From: a virus
Length of the DNA: 46,422 nt
Direction: 5' to 3' (one strand)
IMG/VR virus record: IMGVR_UViG_3300035670_000369
Span: 1-46,422 of that record
Part shown: positions 9,838 through 18,427 of the stretch, in pieces
Layout of the letters: the number at the start of each line of letters is the position of its first letter
Position numbering within the stretch: the first letter of the stretch is position 1
Made by a program: the position numbers and the translations under genes
Notes under the pieces: generated by a model
What the model was told of the DNA's origin: nothing
Seen by the model: only the letters and a program-made list of their open reading frames with translations
Database searches by the model: none

Positions 9838-11256
9838 TTATTCGTAATCAATAAAATTATCATCCAATGCTTTATTGAAATTAACAACACCGGTGGCACC
9901 ATAATTATCTTTAATCCAAGCTGTATATTGTTTATATACTTCTTTATCCATTTCTCCGGCTTCTTTGAATCTTAGAACAACCTCATTTATATCTTCGGTC
10001 ATTTGTCGATTTGTGTCGGCATTACTTGGTTCATTTTTTTTAGATGTTCCACCTGTTGGAATCTGATTAACCTTAGTTCCACCAGTAGTAGGATCATTAA
10101 CTACTTGATAATAATATTCTTTACCAGAAGCGTCTGTTGTAACTCCTTGATACATAACATTAGCATTTGGATCAGCTTGATAAAAGGCAACGGTTGAACC
10201 AAGTGGAGCACCGGCTTGTAATTCTAATGTTGAAATATTCGATAACATAGCAGGATCAAGGCTGTTAATATCAATCCCAGCCTTACTCATATTATTAACA
10301 ATAGTGGTTAACATAGCTCGAGAGTCATCCCTTATCTGATTCTTCTCAGTGGTGACCATTTGCTGAATCTGTAATGACTTATTAAACTCAAACTGATAAG
10401 CGGAATTAGCATTATCATAATCCTGCTGGGTGAGCTTCATTATGTTCTCAATATACTTGTTCTTATAGTTGAGTTTATTTATAGCCGCGTTTTGCTGTCG
10501 GGTATAGAAATCTAATTGATCTTGAACTAATTGCTGTTCGGTGGAAATACGGCCTTGGGCAAAGCCTAGTGATTGTCCTTCATATTCTGCTCGTTTGAAT
10601 TTTTCAAGATTGGCTAATGATTCAGCAATCTTTTCATCCCACATATTAACGGTATCTTCCAAAGCTTCAATACCAAGTTGCTCTCTTTGTTTAGCATAAA
10701 CATCACGTTGACTTTCAATCGTTGGTCGTTTACCAATACTTTCTTCAAAATCATTAAAATCTGTTTCATCGGTAATTGGTGGTGTCGGGATATTTTCTGC
10801 TTCACGGTCGGCAATCTCATCACGAACAACAGAAGAATCCACCGCCGCCCCCAAAGCGTTCTTTGACACTAGCTGTACACCCGAACTAGCACCAATGTTT
10901 GGTGCAATCTTCATTGCTTCATCGGCTGAAGATGCTTGTACTTGTTTTATGTTACCAGAGGCATCAACGTAGTTGTAGGTGTTTTTTGGAGTGGTGGTCG
11001 TTGATGCTGGAGTATATGAACCACTATTTACCTTAGCAGCAGCAGCTTCGACTTCAGCATAGGTCTTACCCGTAGCAGTCGCAAGGGCTTGAATAGATGA
11101 ATCAACGGTCGTTTTTGATCCTGAGCCTGAAGATCCCCCACTACCACCCGATGAAATCTTTTTGGCGGCATTAGAGACATCCTTTTCAGAGTAGTTTTTA
11201 CCTGTTACTTTTGAAACTATTTTTGCGAAATCTCCATATGATACTTCTTTTGCCAT
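9838..11256 (-). CDS. probable internal virion or tail protein, helical
   Basis: 472 aa, not matched to a named family. The N-terminus holds two similar small units, YGDFAKIVSKVTGKNYSEKDV and IQALATATGKTYAEVEAAAA in degenerate form, separated by a Gly/Ser linker. Residues about 190-330 are a long glutamine-rich helical segment (LVQDQLDFYTRQQNAAINKL) and the C-terminus is globular. It is three bases upstream of the giant zincin protein, which suggests co-translation and a shared role as ejected or inner tail proteins. No signal peptide or catalytic motif is visible. Confidence 0.6.
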   Translation of the reverse strand: MAKEVSYGDFAKIVSKVTGKNYSEKDVSNAAKKISSGGSGGSSGSGSKTTVDSSIQALATATGKTYAEVEAAAAKVNSGSYTPASTTTTPKNTYNYVDASGNIKQVQASSADEAMKIAPNIGASSGVQLVSKNALGAAVDSSVVRDEIADREAENIPTPPITDETDFNDFEESIGKRPTIESQRDVYAKQREQLGIEALEDTVNMWDEKIAESLANLEKFKRAEYEGQSLGFAQGRISTEQQLVQDQLDFYTRQQNAAINKLNYKNKYIENIMKLTQQDYDNANSAYQFEFNKSLQIQQMVTTEKNQIRDDSRAMLTTIVNNMSKAGIDINSLDPAMLSNISTLELQAGAPLGSTVAFYQADPNANVMYQGVTTDASGKEYYYQVVNDPTTGGTKVNQIPTGGTSKKNEPSNADTNRQMTEDINEVVLRFKEAGEMDKEVYKQYTAWIKDNYGATGVVNFNKALDDNFIDYE

Positions 11257-11264
11257 ATTATAAA

Positions 11265-11414
11265 TTATTTATTACCATTTGCTAAATCGTTTAAGAAAAA
11301 CTCAGTCATTGCTTTATCTTCCTCATCTTCTTTCCGTGAAGCCCAACCTGCACAGCGACAGAATATTGCGAGGAAGATGGACGCTATTATTATGTATGTG
11401 ATGATGTAGGGCAT
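11265..11414 (-). CDS. small membrane protein, 49 aa
   Basis: Begins MPYIITYIIIASIFLAIFCR, one transmembrane helix, followed by a charged cytoplasmic-type tail (RKEDEEDKAMTEF). It is packed between the helical virion protein and another tiny membrane protein, with a gap of one base to the latter. The N-in or N-out anchor plus charged tail would fit a pinholin or spanin subunit, but the lysis genes lie elsewhere, so the role is unknown. Confidence 0.55.
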   Translation of the reverse strand: MPYIITYIIIASIFLAIFCRCAGWASRKEDEEDKAMTEFFLNDLANGNK

Positions 11415-11415
11415 T

Positions 11416-11532
11416 TTAGTTATCTAACTTATTCTTTTCTTCATACTCCTCTCTGTGCATGTAAGCAATTGTGCCGAATAACCAGAGTCCGAGAGTTGTG
11501 AGTATGGCGTATGTGATTAGGAAGGTTGTCAT
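11416..11532 (-). CDS. tiny membrane protein, 38 aa
   Basis: Encodes MTTFLITYAILTTLGLWLFG, then a charged tail ending EEYEEKNKLDN. It has one predicted membrane helix and the same layout as its downstream neighbour. The two lie in tandem after the glycine-rich fibre gene (start at 11532, that gene's stop at 11538). Tight spacing and the shared plan support real genes; function unknown. Confidence 0.5.
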   Translation of the reverse strand: MTTFLITYAILTTLGLWLFGTIAYMHREEYEEKNKLDN

Positions 11533-11537
11533 AGTTT

Positions 11538-12698
11538 TTATACCGCATCTAATTGAAGCCAATAAAATGTTCCATTGATATTTACTTTAATTTTATGAGA
11601 GGCGGTAAAAGTTCCGATTGATTCCACCTGTTGTTCTAACATCAAACCAAGAGTTGCTGTTCCATCAGAAGAATCTTGGGAAAAGATTTGTATTTCTTCA
11701 TCAACGTGGTCAGCTGGTGGAGTTCCATTATTTATAGCTAAAGTTGAAACAGCATTTGTTCCAAAAGTCTGTGTTCCAACACCAAAATTACTGTTAGCTT
11801 GAAATAGGGCGAACGTTCCACTTTGATTTGGAAACGTGAAAATCTTATTAGAAGAGGCGATGAGAGAGAGGTCTAGAATAGCACCATAAGTAGATGCCCT
11901 CGTTTGATACAAAAATATTGAACCATAATCACCACTACCAGTTGGAGAACCAGGCATTAGAATAAGACTTCCTCCGTCTGAATCACCAGCAGAAGCATTT
12001 CCTCCATAAAAATATCCATTTCCTCCCGCTCCACTCGTTGCTCCACCAGCTCCTCCTTGAACGATAGTAGCACCGCCAGCACCTGTGGCACCACCGACAC
12101 CACCTTTAACATAACCAATTCCACCAGCACCTGAGCCATAACCATTTCCACCCTCAGTATAGGCATCTGCACCAGCATTGTTTCCAGCTATGCCATATCC
12201 ACCAGTTATAGAAATTCTACCAGGTGCACCACCGTCACTTGAATTACCACCAAATAATCTTAAAATTGTTCCTTGACCAGCAACATCTGGGGTTTTTATA
12301 TCAATATAATCTGAACCAGTTGAATCTCTGTCTGTTATATATATTCCACTATTCTGCAACAACTTACCTGTTGTGCCATCAAAGCGAGCGATAGCGTTGT
12401 CGGTGGAGGAGGAGGGACCAACCACATCTCCTGTGCCTGCAACTGATCCCCAAGAGACATCAGTACCATCAGAAATTAAAACTTGATTAGCAGCTCCAAT
12501 ACCTAAACGAGAAGCAACACCGGAAGCGTTACCAATAATTACATCACCGCGAGTGGTGATTGGGTTAGCAATAGTAAGAGCGGCATCTAAGAGCTCGTCT
12601 TGATCTTGAAGTGTCTGGAGTTCATTGCGCATCACCGCGCTTGAGTCTGGAGAGCCATATACTGGATTTGTTATTGTTCGGGGTGTAATAATACTCAT
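11538..12698 (-). CDS. glycine-rich tail fibre/adhesin
   Basis: 386 aa. Residues 90-125 contain the fibre phrase SSSTDNAIARFDGTTGKLLQ. Residues about 160-260 are dominated by GG pairs (GGIGYVKGGVGGATGAGGAT and similar), the kind of run that forms polyglycine-II helix bundles in phage adhesin tips. The C-terminus is a globular domain ending KVNINGTFYWLQLDAV. It is placed among the tail genes, next to an HNH insertion. The polyglycine-II comparison is by analogy to T-even adhesins and is not proven. Confidence 0.7.
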   Translation of the reverse strand: MSIITPRTITNPVYGSPDSSAVMRNELQTLQDQDELLDAALTIANPITTRGDVIIGNASGVASRLGIGAANQVLISDGTDVSWGSVAGTGDVVGPSSSTDNAIARFDGTTGKLLQNSGIYITDRDSTGSDYIDIKTPDVAGQGTILRLFGGNSSDGGAPGRISITGGYGIAGNNAGADAYTEGGNGYGSGAGGIGYVKGGVGGATGAGGATIVQGGAGGATSGAGGNGYFYGGNASAGDSDGGSLILMPGSPTGSGDYGSIFLYQTRASTYGAILDLSLIASSNKIFTFPNQSGTFALFQANSNFGVGTQTFGTNAVSTLAINNGTPPADHVDEEIQIFSQDSSDGTATLGLMLEQQVESIGTFTASHKIKVNINGTFYWLQLDAV

Positions 12699-12699
12699 A

Positions 12700-13275
12700 T
12701 TATTTATTTAAAATTAAAAATTTATTTATAAAATATCTCTGCCAATCTTCACGACTAAAATTTGTTTGTAGATGACAACTCTTACATAGTGAAATAAGGT
12801 TTTGGGGATCATTATTTTTTTTATTATAATCAATATGATGAACAGATAATTTATATCCAAGTTGTTCTTCAGTAAAATAACATTCCTGACAAGTAAAACT
12901 ATCTCTTTCTCTTATTTGTAATTTCAGAGGTGTTTTAAATTCCTTTCCATATCCACGATTTGAAAGACCCCCCATCCATAAATGGTGTTTGGAACCAGTC
13001 TTTCCAAACATTGGATTCTTAGAGCCTAATTTTCCTATAGATAATTTCTTTACTGTCTCTGGTTTATGTTTATAATGTACACCTGTTCTTGGATTTTTAT
13101 CACCAATTCTTTCAGAACTGTGTACTCTATTAGAACAACTCTTGGAACAAAACTTTCTTCCTACCCATATTCTTTTACTATCATAAACTGGTTCATTCTT
13201 AAAAAACGTCTTGCCACAACTTAAGCATTGTTTTGATGGAGTATTTTGTTTTCTTGGTACTAGACGTTTTTTCAT
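12700..13275 (-). CDS. HNH homing-type endonuclease (first of three)
   Basis: 191 aa. An N-terminal zinc ribbon (CLSCGKTF ... FCSKSCSNR), then a NUMOD3-type DNA-binding segment (PETVKKLSIGKLGSKNPMFG), then a C-terminal HNH core (CQEC ... LSVHHIDYNKKNNDPQNLI ... CKSCH) ending NFSREDWQRYFINKF. Such free-standing HNH genes nick or cut DNA and spread between phage genomes. It sits between a tail-structural gene and the glycine-rich fibre, overlapping neither; its stop is two bases from the fibre ATG. It is lower in GC than its neighbours by eye. Confidence 0.9.
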   Translation of the reverse strand: MKKRLVPRKQNTPSKQCLSCGKTFFKNEPVYDSKRIWVGRKFCSKSCSNRVHSSERIGDKNPRTGVHYKHKPETVKKLSIGKLGSKNPMFGKTGSKHHLWMGGLSNRGYGKEFKTPLKLQIRERDSFTCQECYFTEEQLGYKLSVHHIDYNKKNNDPQNLISLCKSCHLQTNFSREDWQRYFINKFLILNK

Positions 13276-13313
13276 ATATTTATATTTATTATATTATTTA
13301 TTTATTAAAAAGT

Positions 13314-14558
13314 CTAGCTATCCCACACTCCTGAGTCCCAAGTATCTTGTCGCGGAGCAATTGGAGCAGTTCTTGGTGCACGATCTCGGCGTGAAGATGG
13401 ACCGGAAACTGATTCGTAGTCATAATAAGAATTAGTAATCCATTTTCTTTCCGATGGTTTTGAGATTTTGTACTTTTCTAAACTATCTTGAAAATCTTTT
13501 CTATTTTCTTGTCGTTCTAATACCTCCAAACGAGTAGAAGCTCCAGCTAAATCAGTAGCACACTGGACAATTAATTCAAACTCATCATCACCAGCCACTA
13601 AAATATCAGTATCAGCGGTTGAGTTAGCTTTATAAGCACCAGCGGCACTCTTCCAGAAATATTCCGAGTAGTATCTGACATCGTGTATTATACCTGCACG
13701 AGCTACGATAAAATCTGTTCGCCAATTATTAGCGGCGGCCATACCAGCATCTTTATTAATTCGCAATTGGAAATAAACTACTGAAGCAATATTTGGTGAT
13801 CCAGTGTCTGAAGTCGGCCATGTAAATTTCAATAAGTTCCAACCGATCTTAAATGCTAGTCCTTCGTGAGTCGTGGTAGCTGTTGATTCCCAATAATTGG
13901 AACCATCAGTTCCCCAACGAATTGTGAATGAAGTTAAATCCGTTATCGCTGGAATATACTGCCAAACAAATATTTCCCGATTCTCATAGTCAGTCATGTC
14001 CACGGCACTCATACCAGAAAGGGTTAAAGTTGCGAGTGTATCACCAGTCGCTAAATCATATTTAAGAGAACCAGTACTATTTATGTAATCATATTCATCA
14101 ACCGAAAGATTTGAAGCATCATCAGCTGCCACCCACGTACCATTACCAGTGATTGAATCACATTGATGTAAAACTAATTCATCGGAATCTAATTCAGTCG
14201 CAATATTTAAATATTTAACCCCATCTTCTTCCACTACTGCTAGTCGTGATTTATCAAAAGTCTTAGTGCGGTCAAATTGTTCTGGAGTAGTACCATCAAA
14301 TTCCTCATAGCGATTAGCTTGTCTTTTAATATCAATAATAGCATCCTCTTTTAAATCAGCTGGTGCAGCATAACTATATACCTGATTATAAATTCCAGGA
14401 GAAATAGGGGTGGTGCGAATGGTTGAAGCAAAATCAACTAGACCATTAGCTTTACGTACTGCCCTATTCAAGAAAGCACGTAAGTCAATAACAGCAGTAC
14501 TCTTGCCATGGATGGCATCTTTGAAAGCTGTTTGTAGGTCTGTGTAGAGATATGACAT
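13314..14558 (-). CDS. tail structural protein (possible adaptor)
   Basis: 414 aa. The helical N-terminus (SYLYTDLQTAFKDAIHGKST ... RAFLNRAVRKANGLVDF) is like podovirus tail-tube or head-tail adaptor proteins. The middle is a beta-rich jellyroll-like domain (GSLKYDLATGDTLATLTLSG), and the C-terminus is an arginine-rich tail (SSRRDRAPRTAPIAPRQDTW). Position next to the probable nozzle gene supports a tail-tube complex role. I do not recognise the family with certainty. Confidence 0.6.
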   Translation of the reverse strand: MSYLYTDLQTAFKDAIHGKSTAVIDLRAFLNRAVRKANGLVDFASTIRTTPISPGIYNQVYSYAAPADLKEDAIIDIKRQANRYEEFDGTTPEQFDRTKTFDKSRLAVVEEDGVKYLNIATELDSDELVLHQCDSITGNGTWVAADDASNLSVDEYDYINSTGSLKYDLATGDTLATLTLSGMSAVDMTDYENREIFVWQYIPAITDLTSFTIRWGTDGSNYWESTATTTHEGLAFKIGWNLLKFTWPTSDTGSPNIASVVYFQLRINKDAGMAAANNWRTDFIVARAGIIHDVRYYSEYFWKSAAGAYKANSTADTDILVAGDDEFELIVQCATDLAGASTRLEVLERQENRKDFQDSLEKYKISKPSERKWITNSYYDYESVSGPSSRRDRAPRTAPIAPRQDTWDSGVWDS

Positions 14559-14575
14559 GGTTTTATTAAATTAAT

Positions 14576-16339
14576 TTATAAATCTTTACTTGTTTGGGTT
14601 TTATTGATAACCATCAATTGTTGTATTTCAATCAAGTTATTCACATCACGGAATTCAATCTTAAACTGTACGTGTGTTCCCGAGCCAACATCGGTTGTGG
14701 CTGTCATCATTTTTTTATAGTTTGTTGTTTGGTCTGTTATTGGATTGTTGTCTGATAGTTTGATCCAATCGTCAATAAGAACATAGGCGGTATTAGTATT
14801 AGCTGGATTAAAGACTGGTGTTTCATCAATAGTAATAGCCGTGCCTGTCTTAGTTGCAATGTGATAAGAAGAACCAGCCGAAGGACCAGTTAATAATTCA
14901 ATTTCATCACCAACCTTAGCCGTTCCAGCGGCTGACAGAGTACCACCAGTGGCGCTCGTCCACGTAAGGGTTGCAAGGTTTTTATTACGCCCAGGAACAG
15001 TCGTGCGATATTTCAAAATAATTTTAGCAGAAGCGGTACTTAATTGAGCATATTTAAGCCAGACGTTCTGCCAGTAATCTTCTACCTCATTTGACATAAT
15101 GAGCGGTGTGACAAAAGAAGAACATACCGTTCCGCCAACGTTTGTGAGAGATGTTACTCTAGAAATTATATAATCAGTAGTACCAACTAAAGTCTTAGCT
15201 GTGGTATAAGCACAAACAAATTTATTAGAATCATAAGTTGGCACTATTGCACCAACACTTCCTGCTTGATAACTTCCACCATATTGAGTGGCTGTCGAAA
15301 AACCATAACGATGAAATAGAATATTTGTAAAAGGATTATAATTCCATATTCCAGAACGAGCTTTATAAATATTTGTAGCGGGAGATGGAGCAGGCAAACT
15401 AATATAAGCCATATCACCATCAACGTAAGCGTTATGACCACTTAACATGTGTGAGGTATAAACTGTTTGATCTTCTAGTGTTGGAAACACTTGATCATCA
15501 AATTCTGAAAAACCAGAACCGTTCCATTCAGCCAAGCGACCATTAGAAAGAACATAGTAGGGTAAGTTACGGATAATAAAACCAGCTACCGGAAAACCAG
15601 AAACTTTATAAAGATTGTTATAAGTTAAATTAGTACCATCCCACTCAGCAATAGCACCAGCTCCTGTTAAAGTATTTCTAAATCCAAACCAGAAGCGATC
15701 AAGAGATGTCATCGCGTGAATACCAGTCAGGTTTGCATCAAAAGTTATAAAAGAATTTTGTACTGTATCAGCACTATCAATTGTATGAACTAAGTTTTTA
15801 TCAAGGATAGCCAGTAAACGATTTAGTCTAGCTAGTCTAGTTGATGTACCTGTTAATCCGGCTTGACCTAATGTTCCTTTCCACCATGAAGCAGTCCATG
15901 CGTTTGGTGAAGCAGCAGTATTTAAAATACTTAAGTCATCATCTTTCACTACAATTAATCTGTCTTCACCATTGGCTTTTTCATGTACGATCATATCATA
16001 GCATTGGGTGTTATCAGCTGGAGCATTAGCAGAAGTAACTTCAGCAAAAGCACCTAGTGTTGAACTGGTTGTGGCAAGCATTGGGCGAGTGGTGGCACCC
16101 TCATTAACGCAGGAGGCATACCAACGACTTTCTCCAGAAGCATCGGATAAAATAAAATTTGTCACCAATCCATAATCTTCTGATGTCCGATCATTTAATA
16201 CTGTTAATGATGGCGAAGATTTAATTGTTCCTGGTGAGGTCTCTAAATCAATATTAAAAGACTGTACAAAGTCTCCATAGTATTGTCCTTTGAATTGGCC
16301 TTTCCATTTTTGCAAATTTGGGTCTGGTATTATTGGCAT
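14576..16339 (-). CDS. tail nozzle/tubular-B-like protein
   Basis: 587 aa, almost entirely beta with repeated strand pairs and WNGSGFSEFDD, AEWDGTNLTYNN and similar blade-like units that suggest a propeller. It opens MPIIPDPNLQKWKGQFKGQY; an early FVQSFNIDLETSPGTIKSSP fits the 'parameters then data' opening seen in podovirus nozzle proteins (P22 gp10, T7 gp12 type). It lies downstream of the capsid genes with the adaptor-like gene next to it. Family membership is by overall character, not by a diagnostic motif. Confidence 0.55.
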   Translation of the reverse strand: MPIIPDPNLQKWKGQFKGQYYGDFVQSFNIDLETSPGTIKSSPSLTVLNDRTSEDYGLVTNFILSDASGESRWYASCVNEGATTRPMLATTSSTLGAFAEVTSANAPADNTQCYDMIVHEKANGEDRLIVVKDDDLSILNTAASPNAWTASWWKGTLGQAGLTGTSTRLARLNRLLAILDKNLVHTIDSADTVQNSFITFDANLTGIHAMTSLDRFWFGFRNTLTGAGAIAEWDGTNLTYNNLYKVSGFPVAGFIIRNLPYYVLSNGRLAEWNGSGFSEFDDQVFPTLEDQTVYTSHMLSGHNAYVDGDMAYISLPAPSPATNIYKARSGIWNYNPFTNILFHRYGFSTATQYGGSYQAGSVGAIVPTYDSNKFVCAYTTAKTLVGTTDYIISRVTSLTNVGGTVCSSFVTPLIMSNEVEDYWQNVWLKYAQLSTASAKIILKYRTTVPGRNKNLATLTWTSATGGTLSAAGTAKVGDEIELLTGPSAGSSYHIATKTGTAITIDETPVFNPANTNTAYVLIDDWIKLSDNNPITDQTTNYKKMMTATTDVGSGTHVQFKIEFRDVNNLIEIQQLMVINKTQTSKDL

Positions 16340-16344
16340 ATGTT

Positions 16345-16980
16345 TTATGTTTCACTAGTTAAAATTCCATCAGTGAAAGTGAGCTTGCGGTCGACCGCTC
16401 CACCAGATGAATCTGACACATAATAAACTTTAGTTCCTGCTAATGGTGTAATTGCTGACACAACACCAGATGTTAATTTAGCAATTCCAGAAAGACCAGT
16501 TGGTAAAGTAACTGTCCCAGTAAAAGTTGGAGAAGCAAGCGGTGCATAACCAGATAAATCCTGATCTCCTGTATTTGTTCCTGAAACTGTAGCATCTAAT
16601 GGTACGGTTAATGTTTTTGAAGTTGTTCCGCCTTTAATTGAAAATCCAACAGCCAAAGCATCTAAGTCCAAACCATTAACTGTCGTTGGTGTAATTGCTC
16701 CGAGAGAAATAGAAATGGTTGGAGTGGTAGTTGGGTTTGAGACTGTACCCGAGACACCATTGGCAGTGGTGACAGATACACTAGATACCGTACCAGCTCC
16801 AGCATTTGGATCAATTGATAAGCCAAGTGCTCGTTTCAATACAGCCACTGTTTCAAAACTAATCGGTAAGGTAAGTTGCTGTCGATTGGGATCTGATTGA
16901 AGTTTTTTCGTCACAGCCTCAGCCAAAACATCTATATCTATATTTTGATTATTTGATTGTGGACTGTTTCCGTAAATCAT
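16345..16980 (-). CDS. short tail fibre-like protein
   Basis: 211 aa. After a 60-residue helical start come low-complexity beta repeats (TVSSVSVTTANGVSGTVSNP) and the well-known fibre phrase DLSGYAPLASPTFTGTVTLP at about residues 142-161. It overlaps the start of the neighbouring coiled-coil membrane protein by four bases (ATGA type), so the two are translationally coupled. Probably a trimeric fibre or a fibre-attachment protein. Confidence 0.65.
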   Translation of the reverse strand: MIYGNSPQSNNQNIDIDVLAEAVTKKLQSDPNRQQLTLPISFETVAVLKRALGLSIDPNAGAGTVSSVSVTTANGVSGTVSNPTTTPTISISLGAITPTTVNGLDLDALAVGFSIKGGTTSKTLTVPLDATVSGTNTGDQDLSGYAPLASPTFTGTVTLPTGLSGIAKLTSGVVSAITPLAGTKVYYVSDSSGGAVDRKLTFTDGILTSET

Positions 16981-17273
16981 TTTTTAAGAATTTGTTCGAG
17001 TAGTGTTTCTACTCGAGTTAGGGATTTGGTTGTATCAAGGGCAAATGACTGATTATCTTGAATATGTTTTTCTAATTTAAGATCAAGGGTGTGCATGTGA
17101 TTATCCCTAAGATTAGTAACAGTAGCACTAAGAGCACCAAATTTTTCTTCAAATATCGCATCATTGATTGTGGATTTCTCCTGTGGTTTTCGAATGGATG
17201 TCCATAAGACTACTCCGACATTAAGTAGTGCCACAATTCCGAGAGCGTATGAAACTATTTCAGGTGTTAACAA
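16977..17273 (-). CDS. membrane-anchored coiled-coil protein, 98 aa
   Basis: An N-terminal membrane helix (YALGIVALLNVGVVLWTSI) is followed by a helical coiled-coil region ending LTRVETLLEQILKK. This layout resembles Rz-type spanins and phage haemolysin XhlA-like proteins; XhlA-like is attractive because of the order, but here the membrane helix is N-terminal, as in Rz. It sits between an HNH gene and a fibre gene, not in the lysis cassette. Function unsettled. Confidence 0.55.
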   Translation of the reverse strand: MLTPEIVSYALGIVALLNVGVVLWTSIRKPQEKSTINDAIFEEKFGALSATVTNLRDNHMHTLDLKLEKHIQDNQSFALDTTKSLTRVETLLEQILKK

Positions 17274-17274
17274 T

Positions 17275-17949
17275 TTATTTCATTTCAGCCACCAAACTTT
17301 GAAAGTAAGGCGACAATTCCGCTTCTTCCGCTCGTTTTCGAGGGTGATGGGCGTGGCATAATGTGATGCCGTTATTAATATCATACCTCAACTCTGGGTG
17401 ACTTGTAAAACCCAATATATGATGTACTTCTAAACGACCAAAACAATCTGTATTATTAATTTTACACTGATAACAATCTCGTTTCAAAACTCTTTTTCGC
17501 CACTCACTATATGAATAGCTCCTTCTATCTTTTACATCGTCACTAAATCTTTTCAATAACGTTCTGTCTTTTATCCACACAGGGTTATTTTCCCCACACC
17601 TACCATACATACCGTTTTTAGACCCTAAATGTAATTGTCCAATTTTCTTCCTTGTTTCTTCCGAATATATTTTACCCTTATTTCCTAAACTAATTTTTAG
17701 TTTATGTTCTTCAGATAAATTTTTACCAGACATTCCGATAGGTTTGGAACGACCCGTTTTGAATTGATTTTTTGCAGTGTTGCTTATCTTGTTTATGGTT
17801 TTTTGAGAATGATGCCTACCTAAATTTATTTTATTCCCCTTTTTAAATACCCCATTAGGACTAAAACAAATATGCTTTCCTTTACTCCATGGAATATTTC
17901 CTTTTTTAAATTGTCCCGAATTTTTGAATTTCATCCCTTTTGTTGCCAT
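17275..17949 (-). CDS. HNH homing-type endonuclease (second of three)
   Basis: 224 aa. Several NUMOD3-like basic repeats (SEEHKLKISLGNKGKIYSEE, TRKKIGQLHLGSKNGMYG) precede an HNH core: WRKRVLKRDCYQCKI, RLEVHHILGFTSHPELRYD, NGITLCHAHHPRKRAEEAEL. The C-terminus is SPYFQSLVAEMK. It is wedged between two structural genes (12 and one base gaps), a typical position for an intron-free homing gene. It is a different subfamily from the other two, lacking N-terminal zinc ribbons. Confidence 0.9.
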   Translation of the reverse strand: MATKGMKFKNSGQFKKGNIPWSKGKHICFSPNGVFKKGNKINLGRHHSQKTINKISNTAKNQFKTGRSKPIGMSGKNLSEEHKLKISLGNKGKIYSEETRKKIGQLHLGSKNGMYGRCGENNPVWIKDRTLLKRFSDDVKDRRSYSYSEWRKRVLKRDCYQCKINNTDCFGRLEVHHILGFTSHPELRYDINNGITLCHAHHPRKRAEEAELSPYFQSLVAEMK

Positions 17950-17961
17950 ATAATTTATATT

Positions 17962-18348
17962 TTATTCCTCATATTCACACAAAGCAACAACCGTGGCCAC
18001 ACCGTCAGTTGTTTCAGTTGCGGTCACTTCAATGTAATTTACAAAACAATTTGGATCTAACCAGAGAAAGGCATCACCATTAGCTGATAACGTTTTACTA
18101 GCAACACGTGTAAGTGTTTGGGAGTTTGTGTTTGTCACATTATCAATCCAAACATTTAGTGTCGTCATTACTGGTGTTACATCACCATAATCTAGCGAAC
18201 CCTTAATAGAGAAAACGTGGTTACCACTACTGTGGTCAGCTCGTCTTAATAATAAACCAACCCTTCGTGCCCCACCAACAAAGATTTTATCAGATGTTGT
18301 GGTGGCTGTTACTGCAGTTAATACTGGAATTCTTTTTATCGTAGTCAT
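17962..18348 (-). CDS. small virion-associated protein, 128 aa
   Basis: All-beta 128-residue protein rich in Thr and Val (TTIKRIPVLTAVTATTTSDK; NYIEVTATETTDGVATVVAL), with an acidic end CEYEE. It lies between a hairpin downstream of the beta-helix gene and the second HNH gene. Similar small beta proteins between capsid and tail genes are usually head-tail or tail-completion components; no diagnostic motif was found. Confidence 0.55.
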   Translation of the reverse strand: MTTIKRIPVLTAVTATTTSDKIFVGGARRVGLLLRRADHSSGNHVFSIKGSLDYGDVTPVMTTLNVWIDNVTNTNSQTLTRVASKTLSANGDAFLWLDPNCFVNYIEVTATETTDGVATVVALCEYEE

Positions 18349-18391
18349 TTTTTTATTTAATTAATTACTTATAAATTTTACGACCTAAGCC

Positions 18392-18413
18392 CAACCCTCC
18401 CGAAGAAGGATTG
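18392..18413 (-). promoter_or_regulatory. UUCG-tetraloop hairpin between two virion genes
   Basis: Read on the minus strand, CAATCCTTC-TTCG-GGAGGGTTG folds into a 9-bp stem (two G-U pairs) closed by a C(UUCG)G tetraloop, one of the most stable RNA loops. It lies 14 bases after the stop at 18428. No U-run follows, so mRNA end protection or processing is more likely than simple termination. Confidence 0.7.
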
Positions 18414-18427
18414 AGTTAAGCCACAAA

